Positions 1 to 5,941 of a stretch of 5,941 nt of DNA are shown here, piece by piece (position 1 is the stretch's first letter; each line of letters starts with the position of its first letter). The notes under the pieces were generated by a model. It worked only from the letters and a program-made list of their open reading frames with translations. It had not been told where the DNA came from and ran no database searches. This stretch comes from Porphyromonas sp. (GTDB taxonomy: Bacteria > Bacteroidota > Bacteroidia > Bacteroidales > Porphyromonadaceae): contig RBKG01000141.1 of assembly GCA_003640335.1 (NCBI GenBank), positions 1-5,941 of the forward strand, read 5' to 3'. Made by a program: the position numbers and the translations under genes.

Positions 1-119
1 CGTACTTACTGAAACGAGTACGACGTACTGACATTGCTTTTGAACTTGTCGCAGAGGAGCTCTTTAGGGCTATGAAGAAGTATCGTACCTACGGCACTCA
101 TAATGCGCCTAAATTTTGA
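1..119 (+). CDS. C-terminal fragment of an unidentified protein
   Basis: An open frame enters from the left edge (first full codon at base 3) and ends at TGA 117-119, giving 38 residues that begin YLLKRVRRTD and end THNAPKF. The stretch is rich in basic and aromatic residues and includes a likely amphipathic helix (IAFELVAEELFRAMKKY). It has no membrane segment and no motif I can assign to a family. It reads in the same direction as the efflux operon but is separated from it by 130 AT-rich bases that contain operator-like palindromes, so it is probably a separate transcription unit. No clear terminator follows its stop. That it is coding is inferred from the uninterrupted frame and protein-like composition. 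The function is unknown. Confidence 0.55.
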   Translation, partial: YLLKRVRRTDIAFELVAEELFRAMKKYRTYGTHNAPKF

Positions 120-186
120 TACGCTTACCCTTGCTCACAAGGCTGGACAAGCGTACACTTTTCAATTAAAATAATTACCTTTTCAA

Positions 187-227
187 AATCACCTATGTAA
201 GGTGATTATAAAAACCTATGTTAGGTT
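187..227. promoter_or_regulatory. Tandem operator-like palindromes upstream of the efflux operon
   Basis: Two imperfectly palindromic sites share the 13-base core ACCTATGTWAGGT, at 191-203 and 214-226, with centres 23 bp apart (about two helical turns). The first has 8-bp arms (AATCACCT / AGGTGATT, 187-194 and 200-207) around a 5-base centre. The second has 5-bp arms (AACCT / AGGTT, 213-217 and 223-227) around ATGTT. They end 22 bp before the first operon start codon, where an operator for a dimeric repressor or activator is expected. Neither is GC-rich. Only the second has a short T run nearby (TTTTT at 232-236, four bases after its arm), so a terminator for the upstream gene is a weaker alternative. 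No -33/-7 promoter pair fitting the Bacteroidota consensus stands out in 120-249, and nothing else is recognisable there. Confidence 0.5.
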
Positions 228-249
228 ATGATTTTTCAGTCTAACAATT

Positions 250-642
250 ATGATGAATTTAGATATTAAGAGCAAGGTCTCTAAGCAAGGCAATCGGGCT
301 GGACAGACCCTCTATTATGCCTATCCGAGCAAGCGGGAGAAATTATCTCTCGAACAAGTTCTTGAGCGTACAGACTCTACTTGCTCCCTCTCTCGTGTAG
401 ATATAGAAACAGCTCTAAGAGCTTTTGCCGAGGTTGTATGCACGAGTTTAGAAGAAGGTATTGGAGTCGATTTGGGAGAGATGGGCACGCTCATGCCCTT
501 TGCCCAAGGCAAACTTATGAATAGCCCCGAAGAGGTTACCCAAGAGACACTCCAACCAGCAAAAGTTATCATACACCCCAAAAAGAATATACGGACGGCT
601 CTTTCTCGCATTAAGTATCACATTAACAAAGCACAAGAATAG
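250..642 (+). CDS. HU-family (HU-HIG-like) DNA-binding protein
   Basis: This is a 130-residue member of the HU/IHF superfamily, the small dimeric DNA-bending proteins. It belongs to the longer HU-related group common in Bacteroidota rather than classical 90-residue HU. Residues 1-40 form the extra N-terminal strand region (KQGNRAGQTLYYAYP). Residues 45-70 are the helical dimerisation body (SRVDIETALRAFAEVVCTSL). Residues 71-82 carry the conserved turn GVDLGEMGTL. About 84-112 form the DNA-binding arm and its return strand, ending in the basic segment HPKKNIR (109-115). Two adjacent ATGs (250 and 253) are possible starts; neither has a clear ribosome binding site, which is usual in this phylum. 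It lies 10 bp before the TolC-family gene and so probably heads the operon. Family assignment is confident. A role in regulating the downstream pump is inference from position only. Confidence 0.85.
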   Translation: MMNLDIKSKVSKQGNRAGQTLYYAYPSKREKLSLEQVLERTDSTCSLSRVDIETALRAFAEVVCTSLEEGIGVDLGEMGTLMPFAQGKLMNSPEEVTQETLQPAKVIIHPKKNIRTALSRIKYHINKAQE

Positions 643-652
643 TCTACATTCT

Positions 653-2023
653 ATGAATATCAAAAAGTATTTATCCCTACCTCTGAGTAGCCTTTGTCTG
701 ACTTGCTGCCTGATTACTCCAGCACAAGTGAAGGCTCAGAGAGTCTTAAGTTTGGATTCATGCAGGACACTCGCTAAAGAATACAGCCGTAGCCTGCAAC
801 AAAAAAATCAAGATATCTTAGCGGCTGAAGCCCAGCGCAAGGATGTATTCACGAAATTCTTCCCTCAGGTAGCTGCAAGAGGTCTGTACCTACACATGGA
901 GAAAGAATTTAAACTTATTGATTGGTCGCAACCATTAGGCGCATTCAATTTCATCATTCCAAACAAATTAAGAGATTTAGGAACAGTGGATCTGCGCAAT
1001 GTATGGGTCGGAAATGTTACCGCTATACAACCTCTATACATGGGAGGAAAAATTGTATCGGGCTACAAGATGGCTGGCATGGCTGAGCGATTACAGCACG
1101 AGTTGAAACAAACAGCGACCACCGAAGTAGAGAGCAAAGTCGATGAAACCTATTGGCAGGTCGTATCCTTAGCAAGCAAAGAGAAACTCATCAAGCAACT
1201 GCTTACCCTGCTTAAGCAAACCAATAAGGACGTCGATGCGGCTATTGCGGCAGGCATGGCGACAAAAGCAGATGGCCTTACGATACGCACCAAACTCAGT
1301 GAAGCGGAGGTTAAGCTGAGCCAAGTAGAGAACGGACTCGAACTTAGCAAGATGCTTTTAGCTGATTTATGTGGGCTAGGCGAAAGCAATACCTTCTCAC
1401 TCGAAGACGAAGGGAGTATGGACATTCCTCTACTTAATGCCTCAAACAAGCAAGATGAGCAAAGCCTTGCAGAGGCCGTAGAGCGTCGCAGTGAAATACG
1501 TTCGCTACGTTTGGTAGACAGCATTTACGCTAAACGTGTCAGCATGGAGACGGCTAGTCTATCCCCCAAGTTATATGGATTTGCAAGCTACTCTATGACC
1601 AATCCTAATAGTTTCAATGGAACCAAGAAAACATTTGGCGGACAGTATTATCTAGGGCTTATGATGGAAGTGCCTATATCAGACCTCTTCTCAGGCACAT
1701 ATAAGCGTAGGCAGGCACAAGCCGAGCATAGAGCCAAACAGATAGAGCTCAGTGATGCACGCAGTAAGATTACTTTACAGATGAAGCAGGCTATCCGCAC
1801 GACAGAAGATGCCCACAAGGCTTATGCCTCTGCTCTTAAGGCTGTGGAGATGGCTAAAGAAAATATGCGCTATGCCGAGATTGGTTACAAAGAGGGCGTT
1901 ATCCCATTGCTCAACTACACCATGGCACAGACAGCATGGATGAGCGCACAAGACAATCTAATAGATACCCAAATCAAGGTTAGACTTAGCGAAAGCAAAC
2001 TCAAGAATATTTTAGCACTATAA
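653..2023 (+). CDS. TolC-family outer-membrane efflux channel
   Basis: This 456-residue protein is the outer-membrane exit duct of a tripartite exporter. In the family, a trimer forms an outer-membrane beta barrel continuing into a periplasmic alpha-helical tunnel that docks on the adaptor. The first 28 residues form a Sec signal peptide: basic MNIKKY, a hydrophobic core, and a VKA|Q signal peptidase I site. The mature part shows the two-fold OEP repeat. The first half (about 34-240) contains the family hallmark QPLYMGGKI at 126-134. The second half (about 265-456) has the equivalent strand-turn VPISDLFSG at 340-348, followed by long Ala/Lys/Glu-rich helices ending in LSESKLKNIL. Length matches the family. 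The core of the signal peptide contains three cysteines (15, 18, 19), but none sits in a proper lipobox, so lipidation is unlikely. It is followed 15 bp later by the adaptor gene, as expected for one pump operon. Confidence 0.93.
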   Translation: MNIKKYLSLPLSSLCLTCCLITPAQVKAQRVLSLDSCRTLAKEYSRSLQQKNQDILAAEAQRKDVFTKFFPQVAARGLYLHMEKEFKLIDWSQPLGAFNFIIPNKLRDLGTVDLRNVWVGNVTAIQPLYMGGKIVSGYKMAGMAERLQHELKQTATTEVESKVDETYWQVVSLASKEKLIKQLLTLLKQTNKDVDAAIAAGMATKADGLTIRTKLSEAEVKLSQVENGLELSKMLLADLCGLGESNTFSLEDEGSMDIPLLNASNKQDEQSLAEAVERRSEIRSLRLVDSIYAKRVSMETASLSPKLYGFASYSMTNPNSFNGTKKTFGGQYYLGLMMEVPISDLFSGTYKRRQAQAEHRAKQIELSDARSKITLQMKQAIRTTEDAHKAYASALKAVEMAKENMRYAEIGYKEGVIPLLNYTMAQTAWMSAQDNLIDTQIKVRLSESKLKNILAL

Positions 2024-2038
2024 GGCAATTATCATATT

Positions 2039-3061
2039 ATGAATACTGAAAACAACAATACCGCACAAGCAACAAACAGCACTAAAAGTATCATTCTAGG
2101 CATAGGGATTATAGCTATCCTTATGGTCCTCATCGCTAGTGCTGGATTTATCTTCTTTGGAGAAAAAGAAGACATCATCACAGGACAAGTAGAAGTAGAT
2201 GAGATACGTATAGCGGGGAAAGTGCCCGGACGTATAGCCGAATTCCTTGTAGAAGAAGGGCAAAGCGTCAAGGAGGGCGACACCTTAGTACGCATCTATT
2301 CACCCGAAGTACTTGCCAAGCTAGAGCAAGCCGAAGCCGCTAAGGCTGCTGCCGAAGCTCAAAACCAAAAGGCTATCGCAGGAGCGAGAAAAGAACAGAA
2401 AGAAGGTGCTTACGAACTATGGCAAAAAGCCAAAGCAGGCCTAGAGGTCGCTGAGAAGAGTTTTGCTCGTGTAGAAAAGCTATTCAAAGAGGGCGTCGTA
2501 CCAGCTCAAAAATATGATGAAGTTCTAGCCCAATTAAAAGCTATGCAAGCTACCGAACGTGCAGCACGTAGTCAGTACGATATGGCTATCAACGGAGCTC
2601 AGCGTGAGGATAAGATGGCGGCACAAGCCTTGGTTGCTCGTGCTTCAGGCGCCATATCTGAGGTAGATGCCTATATGAAGGAGTCTGCTCTACTCGCTCC
2701 CTCGGCTGGCACGGTGTCAGAGATATTCCCACACAAGGGCGAGCTTGTCGGTACTGGTGCGCCCATTATGAACATTGCCGACTACACGGCTACTCGCGTC
2801 CTATGCGCAGTGAGAGAGGATAAGCTAGCAAAGATTAAACATGGCTCTAAGCTCAAAGCGACTGTCCCTGCTCTCGGAGATAAGGCTATTGAACTATCTG
2901 TAGTTAAGATGAAAGACATGGGAAGCTACGCTACATGGAAGGCAACTAAGCCTCGTGATGAGCACGACCTACGTACCTTCGAACTTACCCTAAAGCCCAC
3001 TACTAGCATCGAAGGCTTACTCCCTGGTATGACTGTAGTCCTAGATAAAGGTCAATTATAA
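2039..3061 (+). CDS. HlyD-family periplasmic adaptor (membrane fusion protein)
   Basis: This 340-residue adaptor would bridge the inner-membrane permeases and the TolC-like channel. After a short polar, Asn-rich N-terminus, residues 17-40 form one transmembrane anchor, leaving the rest periplasmic. Residues about 46-90 are the first half of a lipoyl/biotinyl-like domain (AGKVPGRIAEFLVEEGQSVKEGD). About 93-215 is a long antiparallel coiled-coil hairpin rich in Ala, Lys, Glu and Gln. Residues 218-247 close the lipoyl domain with the hallmark APSAGTVSEIF...GELVGTGAPI. The remainder is the beta-barrel region, ending in the typical LLPGMTVVLDKG. The hairpin contains two similar stretches, AIAGARKEQ (112-120) and AINGAQRED (183-191). 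This recalls the YbhG/EmrA-like group that pairs with ABC-2 or MFS pumps. The stop is 2 bp before the first permease start, which supports one mRNA. Confidence 0.93.
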   Translation: MNTENNNTAQATNSTKSIILGIGIIAILMVLIASAGFIFFGEKEDIITGQVEVDEIRIAGKVPGRIAEFLVEEGQSVKEGDTLVRIYSPEVLAKLEQAEAAKAAAEAQNQKAIAGARKEQKEGAYELWQKAKAGLEVAEKSFARVEKLFKEGVVPAQKYDEVLAQLKAMQATERAARSQYDMAINGAQREDKMAAQALVARASGAISEVDAYMKESALLAPSAGTVSEIFPHKGELVGTGAPIMNIADYTATRVLCAVREDKLAKIKHGSKLKATVPALGDKAIELSVVKMKDMGSYATWKATKPRDEHDLRTFELTLKPTTSIEGLLPGMTVVLDKGQL

Positions 3062-3063
3062 CG

Positions 3064-4236
3064 ATGACTAACTCAAAGAAAGGTCTACTAGCAACCCTTA
3101 GGCGAGAGCTTGCCTATATAGCAAGACGACCTATTTACCTATTTGCCTCAATAGGCGCTCCATTGCTGGTTGCCACCCTCTTACTCTATATGATGGGGAG
3201 TGGCCTGCCTAGCAATATGCCCGTTGCCGTAGTAGACGAAGACCATACCTCCACTTCACGCGCAATTGTTCGTAGTCTTGATGCCTTTCAAAGCTCGGAG
3301 GTAGTGCTTCAAGCCGAATCTATGCCTGAAGCTCTTGCGGCTATGCGTTCGGGAGAAGTCTACGGCATTCTGCACATACCTAAAGGCTTGCAGGCTCATG
3401 CTGGTTCATCTCGCCAACCCAAATTGCACTATTACACCAATAGTGCTTACCTCATGGCTGGTAGTTTTGTCTTCAAAGATATGAAGATGTTATCAGAGCT
3501 TGCATCCGCTAAGGTGGGGTTACAAGTAGGACAAGCAAAAGGCGTAAGTATGGAGCGTATTATGGGTTCGGTACAGCCTATTAGCGTCAAATCTACAGTT
3601 ATGAGTAACCCATGGCTCAACTATTCGGCCTATCTGCTCACGGTCATACTCCCCGGTATTATACAGCTGATGGTCTTCCTACTCACATCGTATAGCATAG
3701 GCGTAGAGATTAAAAGGAATACTGCGCATACTTGGTTAGAAACGGCTAATGGCTCAATAGCTACAGCTCTTATCGGCAAACTATTGCCACAGACGCTTCT
3801 ATTCTTAGTCAGCGGACTGAGCGTGCAGGCTCTGTTATACGGCTGGATGGGTTACCCACTACAATCAGGTTGGGGACCTATGGGGCTAGCCATCTTATTA
3901 CTCGTACTTGCAGGGCAAGCTATGGGCATAATATTTATTGCCCTTATTCCTATCGTGCGTATGGCGATGAGTGTGGGTAGTCTTATCGGCATGCTTTCGT
4001 TCTCTATCTCAGGTATGAGCCTTCCCGTCAGCTCTATGCTCCCTAGCGTGCAAGCCTTGGCGTATATCTTCCCACTACGCTACTATTATCAGATTGGGAT
4101 TAACCAAGCCTTACTGGGAGCTCCCTGGAGCGAGTCTGTGGGCTATTATTTAGGTTTACTCTGCTTCGCTTTGCCTGCTATCGTATTATTACCAAGGCTA
4201 AAGCGACACCTTTTAACTATTGATTATATCGCCTAA
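3064..4236 (+). CDS. ABC-2-type permease (YhhJ/YbhR-like), first of two
   Basis: This 390-residue inner-membrane protein has the ABC-2 export permease architecture (ABC2_membrane_3-like). There is a cytoplasmic amphipathic start, then transmembrane helix 1 at about 24-45. A large extracytoplasmic domain (about 48-185) opens with PVAVVDEDHTSTSRAIV, the V-D-x-D-x-S signature of this subgroup. Five further hydrophobic segments lie at roughly 190-212, 236-260, 272-297, 301-321 and 359-377. The NPWLNYSAY segment (182-190) before helix 2 and the SISGMSLPVSSMLP stretch (314-327) before the last helices are typical of the family. The protein has no Walker motifs and would need a separate ATPase, which is not in this window. 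It pairs with the similar permease that starts one base after its stop, probably as a heterodimer. The substrate cannot be told from sequence. Confidence 0.9.
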   Translation: MTNSKKGLLATLRRELAYIARRPIYLFASIGAPLLVATLLLYMMGSGLPSNMPVAVVDEDHTSTSRAIVRSLDAFQSSEVVLQAESMPEALAAMRSGEVYGILHIPKGLQAHAGSSRQPKLHYYTNSAYLMAGSFVFKDMKMLSELASAKVGLQVGQAKGVSMERIMGSVQPISVKSTVMSNPWLNYSAYLLTVILPGIIQLMVFLLTSYSIGVEIKRNTAHTWLETANGSIATALIGKLLPQTLLFLVSGLSVQALLYGWMGYPLQSGWGPMGLAILLLVLAGQAMGIIFIALIPIVRMAMSVGSLIGMLSFSISGMSLPVSSMLPSVQALAYIFPLRYYYQIGINQALLGAPWSESVGYYLGLLCFALPAIVLLPRLKRHLLTIDYIA

Positions 4237-4237
4237 T

Positions 4238-5431
4238 ATGAGCTTACTAACATCTATTAAGCTAAGGTTATCAGACTTATACTCCATTTGTATCAATGAA
4301 TTTCGGAGTATCTTCTCTGATAGTGGTGCTATACTATTCTTTCTTGTAGTCCCCTTCGTCTACCCATTTCTGTATTCAGCACTCTATGGCAATGAAGGCA
4401 TACGAGAAGCTCCTTTAGTGGTGGTAGACTACAATCAGTCTAGCTTATCTCGTGAGTTTATCAGACGAGTAGACGCTTCTCCCGATGTGCGTATCATTGC
4501 TCAGCCTAGCAACGAATCCGAAGCTTATCAAGCCATTGCCCAAGAGCAAGCTTATGGGATTTTAATCATTCCCAAAGACTTTAATAAAAATCTTGCGCAA
4601 GGAGTACAAGCGACAATAGACTTGCATACGACTTTTGCAGCGACACTTTACTATAAAGCCTACTCACTCGCAACGACAGAGGTTGCCCTCTCTATGGGTA
4701 GAGAGATTGAGCGAGCACGTAATTATGGGGCAAGTGCCGAAGCCTCTCGTATATCTGTGCGCCCTATTGATAGCGAATGGATAGCTCCTTACAATCCTCA
4801 AAGTGGATTTCAGGGCTTCCTCCTACCGGGTGTATTAGTTCTGATTATACAGCAAACACTGCTATTAGGTATATCTATGGTTGCAGGTACTCAGCGCGAA
4901 AAAGGCAGCTTAGTCGGTCCTCGCCTACAAATAGGAGGACATCAAGCAAGTATCATGCGCATGCTCTTAGGCAAGTCCCTGTGCTACTTCATCACATATA
5001 CTGCGAGTAGCCTTTTTGTTTTGGTCATAGCTCCTAGCATATTCGGTCTACCACAGTTAACGAATATCACAAGTTACTTTGCTCTATTAGTGCCGATGTT
5101 GCTTGCGATGATATTCTTTGCTTTCTTCTGGAGCCTGATTACAAGGCACAGAGAGCAATCAATGATTCTATGGGTCTTCACCTCTGTGCCGTTCCTATTC
5201 TTATCTGGCTTGTCATGGCCATGGTCGGCAATACCGGCACCACTGAAAGCTCTTGCCTATCTTTTACCCTCAACTCCAGGGATACAAGCTTTCATCTCCA
5301 TCAACAGCATGGGAGCTCAGATACACGAGGTGCTTCCTCAGTACACGGCTCTTTGGATACAAGCACTCGTTTACTTCCTCTTGGCATCTCTGACTTATGC
5401 CTATATGCTTAGACGCCAAGAGAAGCGATAA
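4238..5431 (+). CDS. ABC-2-type permease (YhhJ/YbhR-like), second of two
   Basis: This protein, 397 residues from the ATG at 4238, is a paralogue of the preceding permease with the same plan. Helix 1 lies at about 31-50. An extracytoplasmic domain opens with LVVVDYNQSSLSREFIRR, and YNPQSGFQGFLLPG (185-198) leads into helix 2. Cytoplasmic TQREKGSLVGPRL follows, then four more hydrophobic segments including FLFLSGLSWPWSAIPAPLKALA near the C-terminus. The ATG at 4238 was chosen because it lies one base after the upstream TAA, ideal for translational re-initiation. An in-frame TTG at 4220 would add six residues (MIISPN) and overlap the first permease, and is less likely. TQREKGS is recognisably the REK-E-x-G-T/S coupling segment that faces the ATPase in related pumps, which suggests an ATPase partner may still exist elsewhere. 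This is the last gene of the operon; a long palindrome follows 13 bp after its stop. Confidence 0.9.
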   Translation: MSLLTSIKLRLSDLYSICINEFRSIFSDSGAILFFLVVPFVYPFLYSALYGNEGIREAPLVVVDYNQSSLSREFIRRVDASPDVRIIAQPSNESEAYQAIAQEQAYGILIIPKDFNKNLAQGVQATIDLHTTFAATLYYKAYSLATTEVALSMGREIERARNYGASAEASRISVRPIDSEWIAPYNPQSGFQGFLLPGVLVLIIQQTLLLGISMVAGTQREKGSLVGPRLQIGGHQASIMRMLLGKSLCYFITYTASSLFVLVIAPSIFGLPQLTNITSYFALLVPMLLAMIFFAFFWSLITRHREQSMILWVFTSVPFLFLSGLSWPWSAIPAPLKALAYLLPSTPGIQAFISINSMGAQIHEVLPQYTALWIQALVYFLLASLTYAYMLRRQEKR

Positions 5432-5444
5432 TAAAAGAACGTAT

Positions 5445-5496
5445 TGATGAATAATGGCATCTGGAATTATATAATTCCAGATGCCATTATTCATCA
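5445..5496. terminator. Perfect 52-bp palindrome between convergent genes, probable bidirectional terminator
   Basis: Bases 5445-5470 are the exact reverse complement of 5471-5496: two 26-bp arms, no mismatch and no spacer, with centre GGAATTATATAATTCC. The left end reads TGATGAATAATGG and the right end CCATTATTCATCA. Pairing breaks at 5444/5497. It starts 13 bp after the stop of the plus-strand efflux operon and ends 26 bp before the stop of the minus-strand TerB-like gene, so it could terminate both transcripts. It lacks the usual T run: plus-strand RNA continues CAACCCAACC, and minus-strand RNA reaches only a broken run (TTCTTTTATT) several bases on. Terminator is therefore an inference from position and stem strength. 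Other readings are an mRNA 3'-end stabiliser or a copy of a dispersed palindromic repeat. Confidence 0.65.
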
Positions 5497-5522
5497 CAAC
5501 CCAACCAATAGACCTAAAAGTT

Positions 5523-5834
5523 CTATTCACATGCAAACATCTGATCTATAACTTCAATCTCTTTGGGATGTATAAAACCGTCAGCTTTGGCCATGCCAGT
5601 AAATATAGTTCGAGCTAGTTTTTTGTTCTCATTTCTCATTCTCTTAATGATGTGCTTAGCCAGTATATCATCGAAGTCTGAGATTTCTTCTAAATCCTGA
5701 ATAGTAGTAGAAAAAGCTCGATATACCTGATTCATATACTCCTCTTCTTTAGGATTTATAATACCATCTGCTTTCATTATACTCGAGAGGATATGAAGAA
5801 TGGCATATTTTTCTACTGTCGTAAAATTATTCAT
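5523..5834 (-). CDS. Short TerB-like protein (putative tellurite-resistance/DjlA-N fold)
   Basis: This 103-residue, all-helical, soluble protein has no signal peptide. Two near-identical acidic turn motifs define it: ADGIINPKE at residues 22-30 and ADGFIHPKE at 84-92, each after a hydrophobic helix. That spacing, 62 residues, fits the TerB-like fold, in which paired helix-ADG-x-(I/F)-x-x-x-E elements form an acidic pocket proposed to bind metal. It is shorter than typical stand-alone TerB (about 150 residues). The middle (about 41-75) is charged and less conserved in appearance. Its ATG overlaps the TGA of the upstream helicase gene as ATGA, so the two are probably translationally coupled. 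Family assignment rests on the repeated motif and is moderate. Nothing in the window shows an actual role in tellurite resistance, and a helper role for the helicase is inferred from coupling only. Confidence 0.75.
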   Translation of the reverse strand: MNNFTTVEKYAILHILSSIMKADGIINPKEEEYMNQVYRAFSTTIQDLEEISDFDDILAKHIIKRMRNENKKLARTIFTGMAKADGFIHPKEIEVIDQMFACE

Positions 5835-5941
5835 CGTAGCTGTTGTTTAAAAAAATTATGATACGTACTATTACCCATATTGATTATATACAAACTTTCC
5901 CTAGCGCGCGTTATCGCTGTATATATAGCTTCTGGGGACAT
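5831..5941 (-). CDS. C-terminus of an SF1 (UvrD/RecD-like) helicase, partial
   Basis: Reading leftward from the right edge, an open frame of 36 codons ends at TGA (5833-5831). The protein contains IYTAITRARESLYII (residues 6-20 of the visible part), which matches helicase motif VI of the UvrD/PcrA/RecB/RecD superfamily 1 group. In that motif the TRA arginine is the finger contacting ATP and the following hydrophobic strand closes the second RecA-like domain. Only 16 more residues follow, ending FFKQQLR, so the protein stops soon after motif VI, as UvrD_C_2-type proteins often do. The ATG at 5941 is almost certainly an internal methionine, with most of the protein, including the Walker A motif, lying outside. 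Its stop overlaps the TerB-like start by 4 bp. SF1 assignment is fairly confident; the exact subfamily (RecD2, UvrD-like or AAA_30-type) cannot be decided. Confidence 0.8.
   Translation of the reverse strand: MSPEAIYTAITRARESLYIINMGNSTYHNFFKQQLR

Noticed and set aside
17..29. Short palindrome AGTACGACGTACT near the left edge.
   Set aside because: It lies inside the coding tail of the first gene, has only 6-bp arms, and is explained by the arginine/valine codons there.
131..161. TTG (131-133) with TACACTTT (154-161) at 20-bp spacing as a Bacteroidota-type promoter.
   Set aside because: The -7 element matches TAnnTTTG poorly, and comparable partial matches are expected by chance in AT-rich DNA.
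653..736. Possible lipoprotein signal in the TolC-family protein (cysteines at 15, 18, 19).
   Set aside because: None of the cysteines has a small residue at -1 with a suitable -3 (SLC, LTC, TCC), whereas VKA|Q at 26-29 is a good signal peptidase I site.
1150..1524. Serine-rich 124-residue open frame on the minus strand inside the TolC-family gene.
   Set aside because: Low-complexity Ser/Leu composition is what the reverse strand of a helical, Lys/Glu-rich coding region gives, and the plus-strand gene is certain.
4220..4237. Alternative TTG start for the second permease, adding MIISPN and overlapping the first permease.
   Set aside because: The ATG at 4238 follows the upstream TAA by one base, fits re-initiation, and leaves a normal N-terminus for the family; the extra six residues add nothing recognisable.
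5270..5536. Minus-strand open frame running through the long palindrome.
   Set aside because: It overlaps the well-supported 3' end of the second permease and the hairpin, and its translation resembles no family.
5826..5835. Ten bases around the TerB-like start (GATGAATAAT on the minus strand) also occur in each arm of the 52-bp palindrome.
   Set aside because: A 10-base AT-rich match found after the fact is plausible by chance; no longer similarity surrounds it.

Overview
The window most likely comes from a Gram-negative member of the Bacteroidota, possibly near Porphyromonas or other Bacteroidales. This is inferred from four things: an HU-related protein of the long, HU-HIG-like type, starts without convincing Shine-Dalgarno sequences, moderate GC with AT-rich intergenic stretches, and a TolC / HlyD / ABC-2 / ABC-2 gene order of a kind I associate with that phylum. 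No rRNA, tRNA, CRISPR array or insertion sequence is visible.

Layout. The first 119 bases hold the last 38 codons of an unrecognised plus-strand gene. A 130-bp AT-rich gap follows, carrying two near-identical palindromes 23 bp apart that look like tandem operators. A tightly packed plus-strand operon then fills 250-5431: an HU-like DNA-binding protein, a TolC-family outer-membrane channel, an HlyD-family periplasmic adaptor, and two paralogous ABC-2-type inner-membrane permeases. Gaps between these genes are 10, 15, 2 and 1 bp. The operon meets a minus-strand pair head-on. Between the two lies a perfect 52-bp palindrome (5445-5496), best read as a shared terminator hairpin although it has no U tract. 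The minus-strand pair is a short TerB-like protein (5523-5834), preceded by the C-terminus of an SF1 (UvrD/RecD-like) helicase that runs off the right edge. The helicase stop and the TerB-like start overlap by 4 bp (ATGA).

How the genes work together. The adaptor would link two inner-membrane permeases to the TolC channel and export a substrate (unknown; drug, lipid or peptide are possible) across both membranes. No nucleotide-binding ATPase is encoded between or beside the permeases, so energy must come from a protein encoded elsewhere or from another mechanism. The HU-like gene at the head of the operon sits where a local regulator would be expected, just downstream of the paired palindromes. 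The helicase/TerB-like pair is a separate, probably translationally coupled unit with a likely nucleic-acid role. It is the part of the window with the best chance of being an under-described system, but most of the helicase lies outside.
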